This document shows, piece by piece, positions 21,301 through 34,900 of a stretch of DNA of 64,000 nt; position 1 is the stretch's first letter; each line of letters opens with the position of its first letter. The position numbers and the translations under genes are program-made. Origin of the DNA: Volvox africanus. Lineage: Eukaryota > Chlorophyta > Chlorophyceae > Chlamydomonadales > Volvocaceae. The stretch is from NCBI GenBank assembly GCA_030268105.1, contig BSDZ01000080.1, forward strand, positions 2,791,501 through 2,855,500, read 5' to 3'. The notes under the pieces are model-generated. The model saw only the letters and a program-made list of their open reading frames with translations, did not search any database and was not told the origin of the DNA.

Positions 21301-22870
21301 CTGCTGCCGCTCGAGGTGAGATGCGGGGGGAGTGCAGCGCTCTTGTAACTTTTCTGCTGTTGCCCCCTGGCCTAAATGGGCTCCTGCTGACCTCCGCCGC
21401 CGCCTCTCGGGCCCCTGCTGTTGTGGTTTGCGCAGGTCCGGTTTCTGCATGAGCCCACGTCCCCTCACGGCTTCGTGGGAGCGGCACTGTCATCCACCAT
21501 CATCCATTTCACCCGCCCGGCCGACGATGAATCCTGGGTTGCCAATGTGGTCGTGGAGCAGCCGTGGGTGAAGGTAAGCGTGTAAAATGTTATTATTTAA
21601 TACATCAAACAAGGGGGAATACCCGTAGAATGAATTTGATGAAAAGCAGACATGGGGCTCTGGTCAGTATGATAACCATCTGACCACACCGTTCACCGCT
21701 TGTTCCATGTCCTTTCCTGGCCAGGTGGAGGGCTGGGTGCTTCCGGAGCTGCCCCCGTGCATCACCGATATCCTCATCTCATTAGACGACCGCTTCCTGT
21801 ACGTTTCCAACTGGCTGCGCGGCGACATTGTACAATATGACATTTCTGACCCCGCGGCGCCTCGCCTCGCGGGGCGTGTGTGGCTAGGCGGCTTGGTGCG
21901 CAAGGGCGGCCCTCTGAAGGTGTTGGGCGGCCTACCCGAGGACACTCCGGAGCCACCGGAGATCCCTCGGGTCGCGGGGGTGGAGCTACGTGGAGGTCCG
22001 CAGATGCTGCAGCTGTCTTTGGATGGAAAGCGGCTATACGTCACCAACAGTCTGTACAGCCCGTGGGACAAGCAGGTGAGCGATAGGGAGGCTGGTAGAA
22101 AGGTAAGAGGCCTAGTTAACGCCAGGTGATTGACTAGGCATGAGAGGGGTTTTTTCTCTCGAAGTCAGACGTGGGCCAGTAAGCGCAGGGAACCATGGGA
22201 CCTGGCAGCGTGAAGCAGCATGGTGACGCACCAATTACACTTGTCTGAGCTTGACGTTCCGCCGTTGTTTGAAATACAGTTCTACCCGTCGCTGGTGGAG
22301 GGCGGCAGCCACCTGCTCAAGGTACGGAACGAAGGGTTGAGGGGGGGGGTAATAACTAGCGAGCACAGCGCGATAGGGGAAAACAGGTGTAGCGTCAAAG
22401 TTATTGCTACCGCTGCAATAGTAGACAATTTCTTATGTTACTTTTAGTTAGTTATCTTTTTATTTCATTTTGGTAGTTTATTTAGCAAAACCCGAGTCCT
22501 AGTAGTGTAAGGCCCTCGGGAATGTTTGCCGTCGTGGCAAAATGCGCTCATTGCGCTTGCTGGCGAACTTCTCTTTTATTCATAATTTTAACTATGCTCG
22601 TTTTTATCCCCATGAATATATAGGAGCCTGTTTCACAATGATATCGGCACCATGTGCGCCCACCAGTTTCTAAATAATCTAGCCATGCGGGAGCCCCTTA
22701 AGCCCACCATTCACGTTCTTGACATGCAGATTGACGTGGATACTGAGAACGGCGGCTTGAAGCTTGACACAGATTGGATTGTGGACTTCGGTAAGGAGCC
22801 GGACGGCCCAGTACTGGCGCACGAGATCCGATACCCTGGAGGCGATTGCAGCAGCGACATCTGGATCTGA
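18348..22870 (+). CDS. SELENBP1: selenium-binding protein / methanethiol oxidase family
   Basis: Thirteen exons: 18348-18401, 18537-18659, 19027-19078, 19243-19335, 19565-19669, 19900-19922, 20205-20272, 20585-20699, 21196-21315, 21436-21573, 21725-22075, 22280-22321, 22730-22870. They join in frame to 474 residues, the usual family length (472 in human SELENBP1). Family signatures run the full length: [32 protein letters not shown] with the Cys81-Ser-Ser-Cys84 selenium/metal site, [50 protein letters not shown] and the C-terminus [15 protein letters not shown]. The family forms a cytosolic beta-propeller; the animal enzyme oxidises methanethiol to hydrogen peroxide, formaldehyde and hydrogen sulfide. 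Exon 6 is a 23-base micro-exon. The start follows from the GPGYASPL opening that precedes the conserved core. The intron after exon 8 contains an unexplained short coding-like stretch. Confidence 0.95.
20780..20908 (+). other. coding-like stretch inside an intron of the selenium-binding protein gene
   Basis: Within the intron 20700-21195 a 42-codon open stretch ends [20 protein letters not shown] then [14 protein letters not shown] and a TAG at 20906-20908. A good acceptor (GGGTTGCAG) stands at its left. The frame cannot join the preceding selenium-binding-protein exon: phase 0 splicing would give a stop after four codons. Composition is protein-like (charged, helical), but I do not recognise it. 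It may be a terminal exon of a nested gene, a gene fragment, or chance. Confidence 0.25.
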
Positions 22871-25002
22871 TGTAATTTGGGTCGGGCTGCGGCAGCCCGT
22901 TTCTTAACTGTATAATACGTCATGTACTTCTTTGCAGGCCAAGGGATCTAGGGGTTTACGGGTGGTGTATAGGAGGCAAAATCTGCCGGTTAACCAGGTG
23001 GGTTGTGATGCCGTCATATGACTGCGGAGCATGAGTGGGATGGAAGCAGCTTCTCTGGGGGATCTTTATGCTGCAGGAGGGCATTTATTGTCAGAATATT
23101 GAGGTTGCAATGATATAAAGGGTTTGGAGCCATTGTGCAACGGAACATGCTTTCCTAGCAGGTGGTGATATAAAGCCACGGCTACCGGGCTATGGCGAAG
23201 AGATGGGATTTCATTGCCGCCCGGTGGGGCAGTGGCAGTGAACAGGTGTGTTCCATTGTTAAGGATGTTAAGTAATTACGCAGGATGGCCCTGCTACCTG
23301 ATGGTTTCAAAGCCATTGGAAGCATTGGAACATGTCCACATTGTGCTTAGATGGTGAACTTCATGGTACCGCATTGTCATCTAAAGCTATAGCACTGGCC
23401 TGATACGCCAAACAGAACCAGAAGTTCCACTCTCATACCAGACCGGGTCCTTCAGTGATGTGGCCTCAATCGATACCTTGTTCCATGTCGGGACTTGTAG
23501 GGAGATGAGTACGCGAAACCTTGGTGCTTGTGTGAAGGGAAGTAGCAAATACATTTGTATGCTAGGTTGCTGTTCCTGAGACCATACAGGTTCGTTTGTT
23601 GCTGTGAGAGGGTGGTAAATCGCAAAGCGGCACACGGCTGGTGGGCAGTTTGGAAGTTGCGTTTCAAATGCACGGGAATTACCAGAATGGGGCAACTTTC
23701 CCCGCAGCTCAACTTTGCTCGGTCCATGGAGGCCAGGGTACGTGCAGGCCAGAATAGGAGTTCCATTACGTCCTCTTGAGAGACAGGGAAGTGGGGCTAT
23801 CTGGGATCTTCCAAGGCTTTAAGGACAGACGTCCCAATACAAATATTGAAGTAGAGGGAGAGCCGGAGGACCAAAAAACGGACATCCCCAAGCATTTACA
23901 TCTCATGAGTGAAGGGCAACGGCAGTCGTCATAAACCAAGAAATCGAAGCGGAAGAAAGTCAATGATACTGAACCAATGCGGGCGGACAGATCAGGAAAG
24001 ACAGGATCACAACCTATACTATTAACGTAGCGACCTCACACCCGCTAGCCTAGCACCCACCGAAGTGTTGTTGAATGTAATCTACTATTCTTAAAGTGTA
24101 GCTATTCCTAACAACCCTAGGGTTAGTGCTTAGTCTTCACTTGCCCTTTCCCTCTGCCTGCGTCAATGAAATTACTAGTGGAAATGCTTCAAAGGGTATA
24201 GTTAGGATACAAAGCCCATGTGTGTGAAACCCGAAGCATTTCATCAGGATAGGAATACTTTACCTCCCCTAAATGAAGCCCTATGTACATGTACCTTTCG
24301 GTATCGTTTCATCGGTGACACAATGATAGAAACTCTCCCAGCCTCCAACTCAGACCAACTCCTGCTCCTGACAGTACTCACTTTCCTAGCTCTAGGCCCT
24401 GATAGACGTTTTTGAGCATGCTCCCCTGTTTTTGTCTTAAGGTCCCATTCCTATTGGAGAAACCCTGCCCATGTCAGTACTGACGGCATCACTTCGTCCG
24501 TTCCAAAGCGCAGGTATAATCAGACCATTTTGTAGACGACAATGCAGGTAGGATATTGTGTCCCTGGAGCTTAAACCTCGGGTCTTGAGCTACCTGAAGC
24601 GGCGCAAGCCACGTAACCATTTCTGCTCGTAATCTGTACGGCTCCTGACAACTGCCTTGCAGAATGTACAGGGTAGGACACCTTGTGTTTTGACAGGTGC
24701 CTACCACCAGCCTTTAATACCATCCTGTTGCGTTCTTCCTTCCATTTTGGAAAGCCCCGCTGGTGTCCCGTCGGAACTTTTCACTGTGCACTTGTAAGCG
24801 CTTTTGGATGTATTTAAAAATATTTTACGATTAAATTCATGCAGTGAGTTCTTTAATGTCGTGGCGTTCAAGAGGAAGTGGGTTGAGCGCTTGGCGCCAA
24901 TGCCTGGCTCCGCTCCGACAGGTGGGATCTGAAGCATGATAATCCGTAGTAAGCTTTTCACCATCAAGGTTCATATCATTTCATGTGCTATATGGTACGT
25001 AG
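22871..25002. other. region between selenium-binding protein and HEATR6 genes
   Basis: About 2.1 kb, rather AT-rich from 23800 on, without a recognisable gene. It should contain the 3' UTR of the left gene and the missing 5' exon(s) of the HEATR6 gene. Two GATATAAAG words at 23114 and 23168 look like chance. No frame on either strand has family character. Confidence 0.4.
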
Positions 25003-28000
25003 GAGGCAGCGGTGAAGGGATATGTCGATCGTCAGAATTTACAGGCTGCCCTGGAAAGTCTTCGGACTGCAGCAACCGAATTTCACGAGAACGAGGCGAG
25101 TTTGAACCTGAGTATGCTGGAGGTTTTAGGCGTGAGCCTTGCAGACTTCGTGGACATTCAATACATTCATTCGTAATCCCACTGACATGCGTGCAGTTTG
25201 CCGAGGACCTTCCTTTCCTGGTCCAGCAGCTTCTGGGATGGCAGCCATCAACTGGAACTTCAATTTCTGCGGGATTTCCTAGGTATGGGATGACCCACAA
25301 GCTGACGCTTTCTGGGGGTGGTAAAGGGGGCTGTAGCCAGCATCAGTGGCGAACAGTTAACCAACCGGTCCGCCACTTAAATCTTCCAATGATTGCATGG
25401 TGCTGCGTTTTTTTGCGTGAAGTGGGAGCATGATGGCCGCCCGTAAATGTGTTCTAGGCATGGTGGAATCGTGATTGCTGCTGCTGCGTCACAGGGACAA
25501 CGCGCCCCAAGTGGCGCTCTGTCGCCTTCTGAACAGCTTAACAGCCAGCCGAACCATCAGCCTGCACAGGCCAACAGCAAATCTAGTTCTCAGTGCACTG
25601 CGGCAGTGGTCAGATGGTGCGCTGTATGCCCCCAAACAAGGTACATCTGAATCTCAAGGCAGCAACGGTGTCGCCAACAGCGCTAGCAACCCTGTGCGTA
25701 CAGCCGCAACGAGCAGCAGCGTCGACAATAGCCGCGGCATTTCCGGCTGTGGGAATGCGGCGATGACTGCTGACAGCCCTGAGTCCCAGGCACAGCTATC
25801 GCAGCCGCCATCGTCGAAGGCTAGCCTTCCATTGGAGGCCATGACAGCGCTGGCAGCCCTTCTGCCTGATCACCTAGGCATACTGCCTGAGCACGAGCGT
25901 GCAGCTCAGCTGGCGGCCCTGCTGTCGCTGCTCGTACCGCAGCCACGAGGAGTGGAGGGCTCGCGGGTAAGGATAGCCGAGGCTGTTGGGTTTTAACTAG
26001 CAACTATTTTGCGCCATTAGAGTATGGGAAAGGCAAAAATATTTTCAAGCTGAACCGCATAGGGGTCCTCAGTTTGAGATAACGGGTGTGGCACAACCGG
26101 AAGCTGCAATTAGCGACTTCGGACACCTGGGGACTGCAAGTTCTGCGTTTGCAGGTAAGCTGTCCGAGACTCCATCACAGGAAGCAAATCATTCCCTAGC
26201 TTTGAAGAATTTACCTCATTCCGATGGGGCTCTAGGCCATGGGAATAACGGTAGTCACAGAGTCACGGACGGTGGGTTCTGTTCCGCATCCGCCGAGGTG
26301 TCCTCGCGCATGTGCATATGCCTTAGTGCCGGTGCCTCTGTAAGCGCGTTTCTCCGCAACGCAGGGTCGGGGTGCAGCTGAACACCTAGAGATGCAGATT
26401 CTGGCGCTGACAGCCCTGGGAGCGTGCTGTAGCCGCACTGCCGGCAGCGGAGGCAGCAGTGGCAGTGGTCTAACAACCGACGAAATTGCAGCATTGTTGT
26501 CCGCAGCCGTTTCCCTGCTGCAGTCCTGCGCCAGCCGGTCACGGCCCATAGAGGATGCGGCGCATTCGCGTATGTATGCGGCACTGGTGCGGGTCTTGCA
26601 GCTGGCTATTGGAGAGGCTCGCCAAACATGGGTAGCGCGAGCGGCCTTGCTGGTGGAGGGGCTCCAGCGCTTCCTTACTTACGGTGTGCAGGCCTCAATA
26701 GCCGCGGCGGCGCCGCTGGTATCTTCTCCGTCCCCGGCTTCCGGTTTGCCACAACCAACAGAAACTAACGGCGGCCGGTACCGGCCACCACACTTGCGGC
26801 GCCGGGAGTCGCAAGCTGACGGTGGCCTCGCCTGGTCGGACAGCGATATGAGTGATACGGAGCACGGCGGCGGGGCCAGTTCCACGGCGATGGGTTCCGG
26901 AGCCGGAAGCATGGCGGTCGTGGACAAGTTTCGAAGCGCCCGCGTGCGCCAGGCGGCGCTGACGTGCATCCAGGCTATGGCCAAGGGTGATCCGCGGGCC
27001 ATGCACACCCACTGGTCGGCGCTGCTGCCGCTGCAGAACCCGCTGCAGCCGCGACCGCTGACCCCACACCTGATAACCGTGCTGCTGTACGATCCGCTCA
27101 CAAAGGTACTTTTGACAGAATTTACGGCACCGTTTTACTCGCGGATCATAAGATGGATTTTAGTTATAGATGACGCTGCTAATCCAGCTACATTCCGCCC
27201 TGGTCTGCCCCCGTACGGCGCGAGCTTTTCAAATGCTTACATTCACTCCGTACCCATAACCACACGTCGTTATCGTGCATCCGCCAGCGGGGATCTTAAT
27301 GCCCAGGCCCGGCTATAGTGCATCGTGGCCTGCATACGTACCATAATCCACTTGAACCCGGCCACTTGAAACTCCATCGTTCGTTTAAAAGGCTGTGGGG
27401 TTATTTTTTCAGGTGCGAGCTCTTGCCGCAGCTACCATCTCCGCGCTGCTGGACGGGCCGGCGCAGCGCGGTATCCTGTCAGTGGCAGAGGCTAAGCCAG
27501 TATCTGCTCGGGCTCCAGTTCGCGGCTTCCTCACGTTGTCTCTGACTCTTGGGCAGCTGCTTCTGGCGGCGCATACGGGGCTACTGCATGCAGTGGCAAC
27601 CGAGAGCAGCATGCTGGTGCTGCCGGGAGTGTTACGGACATTAGTGGTGCTCATCCAAGTATCGCCTTATGAGCGCCTGCCACAGGAGCTGCTGCCGGAG
27701 ACCTTTAAGGTAGGGTGGTAGAAGCTGGTGACATGTTGTGCTACAACGCTGGTTTGACATTCCAGAGCAGTTGATCTGGAGACGTAATCATGCGCATAAC
27801 ACACCAATCATGCGCCTAGGACACCCATTATTGTGGATATTGATATAAACGTGTGGCAAGCTTTAGTTCGCCATCGATAGCTGGGAAGAAGCGGGAACCG
27901 GCAATTCGCTTGTCACATCCTGATTTCGTTATCCTTAAATGCTTCAGGTCCTGCAGACACGCTGGGCAGAGCTAACCGCGGCTGCGCCGGCAACTGCAAG

Positions 28001-31000
28001 CGTCCGCGGAGGGGATCTGGGCTCCAGCCAGACAGCCTACCTGGCCTGCCTTGCCGAATGTTTTTCAACAAAGCAACCAGTCGCAGGCCTAGCCGCGTTC
28101 CTCAGCCAGCAGCAACAACATACATTCCAGGACTTAAAGGTCCTGGAATCACAGCACGGCGGCGCTGGATGTGATTCGACGCAGCGCCTTGTCCGCGACC
28201 TGTTGGCTGTAGGGCAGGATGCGTCTGCGGAGGCGGTGCAACGCATTGAGGCCCTGGCTGCGCTTAAGGGACTGGCGGTTAACTACACGACTGCGTTACC
28301 GCCAGGTACGCAGATTAAAGGCGCTTAGGATATGACGGAACGAACGACGGATGGTATTCATGGATTTTAGGGTTGAGACCCCACTATCAATCAGGTGGCT
28401 TGGAGGATTAAGGATCTGGGTACGGGGTACGCGCAGCAGAAGCAGGGGGCATTTGACATACAGGCCAAGCCAGTAAGGTCTTGCCCATTTGGACCCTTTG
28501 CTCCCCGACCAGACGACATTTCCAACACGGACTAGCATTAGTCCTGACCTGAAGCCGGTACATAGTAAGTGGGCTTTTGGTATACGTGTCTTGATGTCCT
28601 GCTTGCCAGCGTTTGGGTCCCCCCTGGCACTTGCATTCAGGCACGTATGAAACAGATCCCGTCAGCTAGTGTATGGCCACCTCAGCTATCCCTATGATGC
28701 GTCCTTCTGGCTGCATTGTGTGCCCCTTACAGATGTTTGGGATGATCTGCGCGCTACAGCTGCAATGGGCCTCAGTTGCATTCCAGCGGTTCGGTCGCCA
28801 CCCGTGTCGCGTTCCGGCCCTCCATCACGGTCGTCATCTTGGTCCTCCCTGGGAGCTGTCGCGACTCATGGGGCGTCAGGCAAGCCTGGAGATCGTGCCG
28901 GGCTACGAGTACCGGCAAGCCAAGCCTTCGGCCCCGGGGCTTTCCCCGGCGCTGCCGCTGGCGGCGCCGTTTCTCAGGCCACTTCCAGTCCCATCACGCC
29001 AAGCGCTAACTCCAGTCCGGAAGACAAAGCGGCGCAATTGTCTGTCAGGCTACTGTCAGACTATTTATCGGCGATTGCTCGACAGTGCGATATCATCCTT
29101 ACAGATTCTGCTGGTGCAGGGTCTGGTGATGGCGGCCTGCCTGGCTTGCCGCCATCGCCAGGATTCGTGCCACTAGCAGCGGCTGTGGCCCGGCAGCACC
29201 AACAGTCACTATCACCTGTTTGTGTGCAGAGTGAGGAGCAGCGCAAGGCGGGACTGAAGCGGTTGACGTCCATGTGGCGGGACGCGGTGGCAGTGTTGGT
29301 ACCGACAGCCACCTCGCATCAGTCGTATATGGTGGGTACGGACTTGTTCTGCTGCAAACCAAACCAAGCCATGCGACTTACGAGCCCTATTTACGTTTTC
29401 ATTTGTTGCGCACGATAGTTAATATTTAAAAGCTGCATTCCCCTGAAACCGGCTTTCCTAGGACACTGGCTGACAGCTGTAGCTCCTGCGCCACCTCCAG
29501 GTCCGTTCCGCTGGTCTATCTTGCCTGAGTGAGGTTCCAGAGCCTGTCTTTTCCAGCCTGACGGTTGCCCTACAGCAGCACCTGCTGACATTGTTCAGCG
29601 ACGCCGCCGCCTCGGATGCTGTCGCTGCTGTGCGCGCCGCTGCATGCAAGGCACTGGGCGCGGCCGCGGTCTTCCCCGCCGTGCTGGAAACGCCCCAGCT
29701 CAGTGATCACATAACTCGCGCATTGCTGCCCTCCCTGCACGACGCCGTCCTGTCGGTGCGCATCGCGGGGGGCTGGGCCATTGCCAACTTGTGTGACGCC
29801 TACCGGCGTCGACTGGAAGCACTCGAAGCGGCAAATGGCGAAGGCAGCGACACCGAGCAGCAGCTCAGGAGTCGCGTGGATTCACACGCGCATGCATCTA
29901 CCTCATCCTATGACGGCGGCAGCGGAGCTGTTTCATCTCACAAGCAGCAGACCTTGTCATTAGCAACTTTGCCTCTGGAGCCGCACCACTATCGCCAGCT
30001 AGCAGCACTGTGTGGCGCGGCCATCATCTCAACACAAGATACCGACAAGGTGCGGGCCAACGGTGTTCGCGCCGTGGGGAATCTGCTTGCGTTTCTGACG
30101 CCTGACATGGCGCCGGGTCTGATGGCAGCCGGGGCCCCCAGCGGCGGCGCCGCGGCCGGCAATTCAATGGTAGTGGTAAGAGGCGGTGATCCCAGCGCGG
30201 CGACATCCGCCTGCACGGCTGCTCGCGGGGACGCACTGTCAGCTGCGGGTGGCGATTGGGGTGGTCAACAGGGCGGTCACAACGTGGACAGTACGCATAG
30301 TTCCTGCCCTGTTACGAATGTCCGAGGTACTAATACCAGCACCGGCTGCAGCAGCGACGGGGTGCAACTAGAGGTGTGGCTAGATGGTGCGTTGACATGT
30401 CTGCAGTCCACCCTGACGACTGGCGGAATGAAGGCGCAATGGAACGCCTGTTACGCTGTGCACGGCCTCCTTCGGAACCCACGATTGCTAGCCCACCCCT
30501 CCGTAAAATCACGCGTCGCGCCATTGTTGCTGTTGCTCGTCATGTTAGTGCGCGAGAGCGCCAATTTTAAAATCCGCACGCACGCGGCAGCAGCTCTGGC
30601 AGCGCTACCGAGCCGTGAAGCATACGGCAATGTACTGCCGGATGCATTAGTCGTGGTGGCAAGCGCACTCGAGATCCTGAGTGGGAGTGGAGGCACGGGG
30701 GTCACAGTCACAGCCGCAATGAAGACAACCAGCTCCGGCACTGACGGTGCGGACGGCGACGGTGATGGCAACGAGGGGTGCTTTCCCAACTACCGCTACA
30801 TGATGGGGTTATCAACGCAGCTGCGCGCTACTCTCCTCCACCTGCTCGCCTTGGCCCAGCCTGCTGACGCGCGCTGCGTGTGGCAGGCCCTGGTCCGCCG
30901 GGCAGGCTTCCTTCACGCCTGCCTGAGGGAACAGCTTGCAGAGGCTACGCAGCCGCTGAGGGCCCTGTCGACAGCTGCACAGGACAGCTGTGGCGGCTGG

Positions 31001-31537
31001 ACTGGCCGGAAGGATAGCGGTCATGGTGGTATCCGCGGCGTGGAAACCGGCGTAATGCGCAGGGAGGTCAAGGGCAGCCGGGCGAGCGATTCACAGGTGG
31101 AGGTGGACTTGCCTGCAGACCCCTTTGGACTGTCCGGTGGACGAAGTACAATGAATGGAGCACCGGCTCCTGGGGGCCTAGCTGGTCTGCTTGCTGGTTT
31201 AGGCTTGGATATCGAGCAAGCTGATCGCGTCAATTTGATGCAATTGAACAGGGGCCCTGCAGGGGCTTCGCAAGTACGAGACCTGTTTATTGGTACCACG
31301 GGCGTCAGTAGGGCTGGTTATGAGGTAGCCAGTGACGGTGGCGGCGGCAAGCCTCACTTGACGGTGCTTGCGGGTGGCGGGAGGGATGACGAGTTATTGC
31401 AGCGCGCTTGGGGCCGCGTTGGAAGACTAGCCGCGCCACTGCAAGGCCTCGCTACTTTGCTGGCTCAGCTTGGGCCCTTGGATGATCCATTGCTTCAGGA
31501 CGTGCAGCAGGCGCTGGCGCTGCTGCATTCGTCCTAG
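25003..31537 (+). CDS. HEATR6: HEAT repeat-containing protein 6 (HEATR6) homologue, N-terminus incomplete
   Basis: Eight exons: 25003-25131, 25197-25282, 25495-25966, 26365-27105, 27413-27709, 27948-28305, 28733-29331, 29501-31537, in frame for about 1,572 residues to TAG. HEATR6 is an alpha-solenoid of HEAT repeats of poorly known function. Family anchors: an acidic SDSDMSDTEHGG stretch after RPPHLRRR; FLTLSLTLGQLLLAAHTGLL with LLHAVATESSMLVLPGVLRT and SPYERLPQELL; CKALGAAAVFPAVLETPQL; VRIAGGWAIANLCD; DTDKVRANGVRAVGNLLAFL; KAQWNACYAVHGLLRNP; and NFKIRTHAAAALAALPSREA. These follow the human order from the first HEAT region to the end. The linkers are much longer than in animals (Ser/Gly/Ala-rich, for example around 28800-29000 and 30100-30350). 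The exon at 25003 opens EAAVKGYVDRQ after a TAG acceptor with no ATG, so at least one short exon lies upstream, unseen. Confidence 0.88.
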
Positions 31538-31979
31538 ATGTCTAATAAATGCTGATTGGTACAATAGAAGACGACTTCGTATGGCTCCATCCGTTTAGCC
31601 GGCATCTGCGTGAGCAAATCCCATTTATTACAGAAGCAAGACATGACTGTGCATGCTGCCCTTCATGGTGCGTAATATGCGGAATGACAGGCCTTGCGGG
31701 AGTCGCAATTATTCAACTGCACCCATCAGGAAATGCACCCTGGAAATATTGGACGAAAGCACAATTTCCGTAATTACTGCACGTGCTGCAACACACAGCG
31801 AACCAAAGCTGTCGCGTATCCAGGTGCATAACCGTATGACTTGCAAGCTAACAACCCATTTATTCGAAAACGTATTCCCATCCATCAACATAGTTCCCGA
31901 TACCCTCGAGCGCTTATGAGACCGACACTTCAATAACCGTTAACCAAATATCTTGCGGCTCGACCACCCCACCGGACCT
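31538..31979. other. convergent 3' region of HEATR6 and helicase genes
   Basis: 442 bases between two convergent stops; no coding frame of note. A minus-strand TGTAA (TTACA at 31628-31632) lies about 350 bases after the helicase stop and may be its polyadenylation signal. No plus-strand TGTAA was found for HEATR6. Confidence 0.45.
31628..31632 (-). terminator. TGTAA polyadenylation signal, helicase gene
   Basis: Minus-strand TGTAA about 350 bases past the helicase stop. Motif and position only. Confidence 0.3.
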
Positions 31980-34900
31980 TCATCCTTGAGCTGCCCGCCC
32001 TGTTGTTGCCGTTTTCCCGTCCTTGGTGTTGTCAATGGTGGCTGACTGCACATCCCCTCGAACCGCCGAAGCAGGCATCCCCCGAGGCACGAACACACCA
32101 CCCATCCGCTTCAGCTTCCTACTGAAGGAACGTGCCCTGCTGAACGCCGCTTCCAATGGCACTCCCTCCGATATGTATTTCCGAATGACCTCCACGAGTG
32201 GCCGGTTACGCTCCCGGTACAATGACGTGACGCGACCACTGTTGCCGGCGCGTGCCGTGCGGCCAATCCGATGTATAAAATCGATGGTGTTGGGTGCAAA
32301 ATCCGCCTTGGTAGTGAAAAGCAGGAGAACCAAAAGGGTAACCGCGTGCGGCTGGGTCAGGCTTAAGGTTGCCGGGCTCTATAACGCTTAAGCAAATCTC
32401 AAGGGCTGCGAAATTGCCGCCCCGGACTTTTACACGCAGACGCAGACCCTACATCATTTGCTAAGTCACCGTACCTGGACTACATGCGTGATGCCCTGCA
32501 CATCTAAACCGCGCGCAGCGGCGTCCGTGCACACCATGACCGTGCCATCCTGCGCCCGTAGCGCCTCCAGCGCCGCCGTCTGCTCCGGCTTGGGCCGGCT
32601 CTTATGATACACAACGTGTGGAACGTGACCGCCGGACAGCAGCTCCGAAACCGAGTCTGCTGATGCGCCGTCTGCAGTAAAGATGAGGGTCTTACCGCGT
32701 CGAGCCTGATAGTCAGCGTCGCTGCGGACCGCTTCCAGAAGCGTTATTCCAAATGATTCGTCCGACACCTGGGGACCGGAGCGGACATACGAGCACGGAG
32801 GCGGAGCCCTATGAGCATATAGCGTGGAGATAAGGGGCGCGGTGCCTCTTGCCCAGAACTGGACTCCCATGTCGCCATCTCCCTCCAAACCGATATAACT
32901 AAATGGGATGGAACATTGGATGCATTTGTACCTGGTCAGTCCCTACCTGATCAGGACCGGCGTACACGAGCTAGCCTGGTCTTCCTCCAGCACACCGCAC
33001 AGTACTCTCCCATTAGCCTTCGCTGCACAACCCACCTCGTGCCATGCGTGTGCCACCTGCGGCTTGCTTAAGTGAAGGAGCTCCGTGGAGACCCAAGTGG
33101 CGTCTGGGTACATTTTTTGGATTTGTGATCCCACATCAGAGAAGGTGATGGTGGGCATTGTGGCAGCTGAGAAAATGTACTGACGCCTCCAATACGGCCC
33201 ATACTTGGCGTCTGGGTCAAGGGCCCGCTTTGGCTTATAGCCCTCAGCCAGCATTGCGGGAACGCCGCCTGGGGATTGGTACCGGGATGGGGAACGAGGT
33301 TCATTCGCCAGAGACTGGAACTAGACCAGGCGCCTTGGGGTACAGCCAGACAATGCGAGGTCGCTCGTGAAAGTCCCACAAAAGGGGATGTAATCCTAAC
33401 GATTTTGGATAATGAGGAATGGTTGAACACAAGCCCGGTGCCACGGATCATGTGCAGCAGGACCGCGGTCCTAGATTGCCACGTCGTATACCCGCGGATG
33501 TACCGCCTGTCGGGCAGCCCGTCAATGCTTTTCAATACCACAAGGGCGCCTGCAACCATCTGCCTCTCGCACGGCAGCGCCGGACGCCGTACCTCTCCAT
33601 CCAGCCACCTTAATGGCCCTTGGCAGACGGTCAAACTCAGATTTGTCCGCTAGGCCCAGCTCCTCCAGGACCTTAGCCTCCACGCGCCGTCGGTCGGCGA
33701 CTTTGAAGAGCTGCTTCATAAATCCAGGTAACGCCATGGAGGGCAATACACAAAAAGCACGGGGCCCAGGCTCTTCAGCAGTGCATATATGCGGATAGGA
33801 TGATTCGTCATCTATGATCGAATCATGGTGGATAGTAGCTCGTGTTGCGCAAATCCTTGTCTAGTGCCGTTATGTGCAACTCTGCGTACATAGTGAGGGG
33901 ACTTGCACCGCGAACAGCTGCCTGCCCACTAATACAGCTTCTTCAGCACGAAAGGCCTCATCGGCAGCGCTTGCTAATATCCCATCACCTCAGGCTAGCG
34001 CCCTACCCTGTTCCTGAAAGGCAAGGGAGGACCCACAATGCAGGCTAGTAACCCAACTTACCGTGAGGATCTCCTCGGTAGCCTTGATGTACGCGTTGCC
34101 CAGCAAGAGGTCTGCCTCGTCTACAACAACGTGCCGTACACGGGCCTACAGATAGAGGCGAGAACGCCATCATGCACGACATGCATCCGTTAAGCATCGG
34201 ACCCCTGCCAGGTTGCAATTGTACCCAGCCCCCTCGTCCTTCATCCATATGCCATAACCCTTTGCCGCCAAGTTTTCTTATTGTTCCAAAATGTACCTTC
34301 TTATATTCTTATAATCAGGTCCCAATCGAATTTACCTGCATGCCTTCCTCACTCCATAGCCACCCGTAGGCACCTCCCACATCGTTGATGATTGTAAGCA
34401 GTCCAGCCGGCGTGGCCACAATGACGTCGGGTGCATCAAAGGGCGGCGGATTGCTGCTGTTGATATGTGCAGCAGTTAATAGTTGCTCGCCTCCGGGTCC
34501 GCACAAGCCGTTCACGGTCGCGACCACTTGTTGGCACAGCGCCGAGTTTGGGCACAACACTAGGGCATGGTACCGCCGTGTCGGGGCCCTGCGATTAGAG
34601 GCATCCAGCAAGTGATGATGCCCCAGACCGGAGCCACAAGCGTTTATTGAATGGATTAGGTCAGCAACAATATATTCTGGTGGCCATGTACAGAATTATG
34701 AAACGTACAGCTCCCCAGGCGTATTCTACAACCATAACATGTTCTCCAGCAGCAACGTTACAAGACGTTCACATCATCATCAGAATCTGGCCACCAACGG
34801 AATCCGTGCATACCAAGGTGTAATACCTCGCTTGGCGCTGGCGACCCTTTCCTCCCAATCCCATCACAAAGATTCCCATCCCCACTGCATCGCTGCGTTA

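Noticed and set aside
22871..22875. TGTAA directly after the selenium-binding protein stop
   Set aside because: A polyadenylation signal one base after the stop would leave almost no 3' UTR; the match is probably chance.
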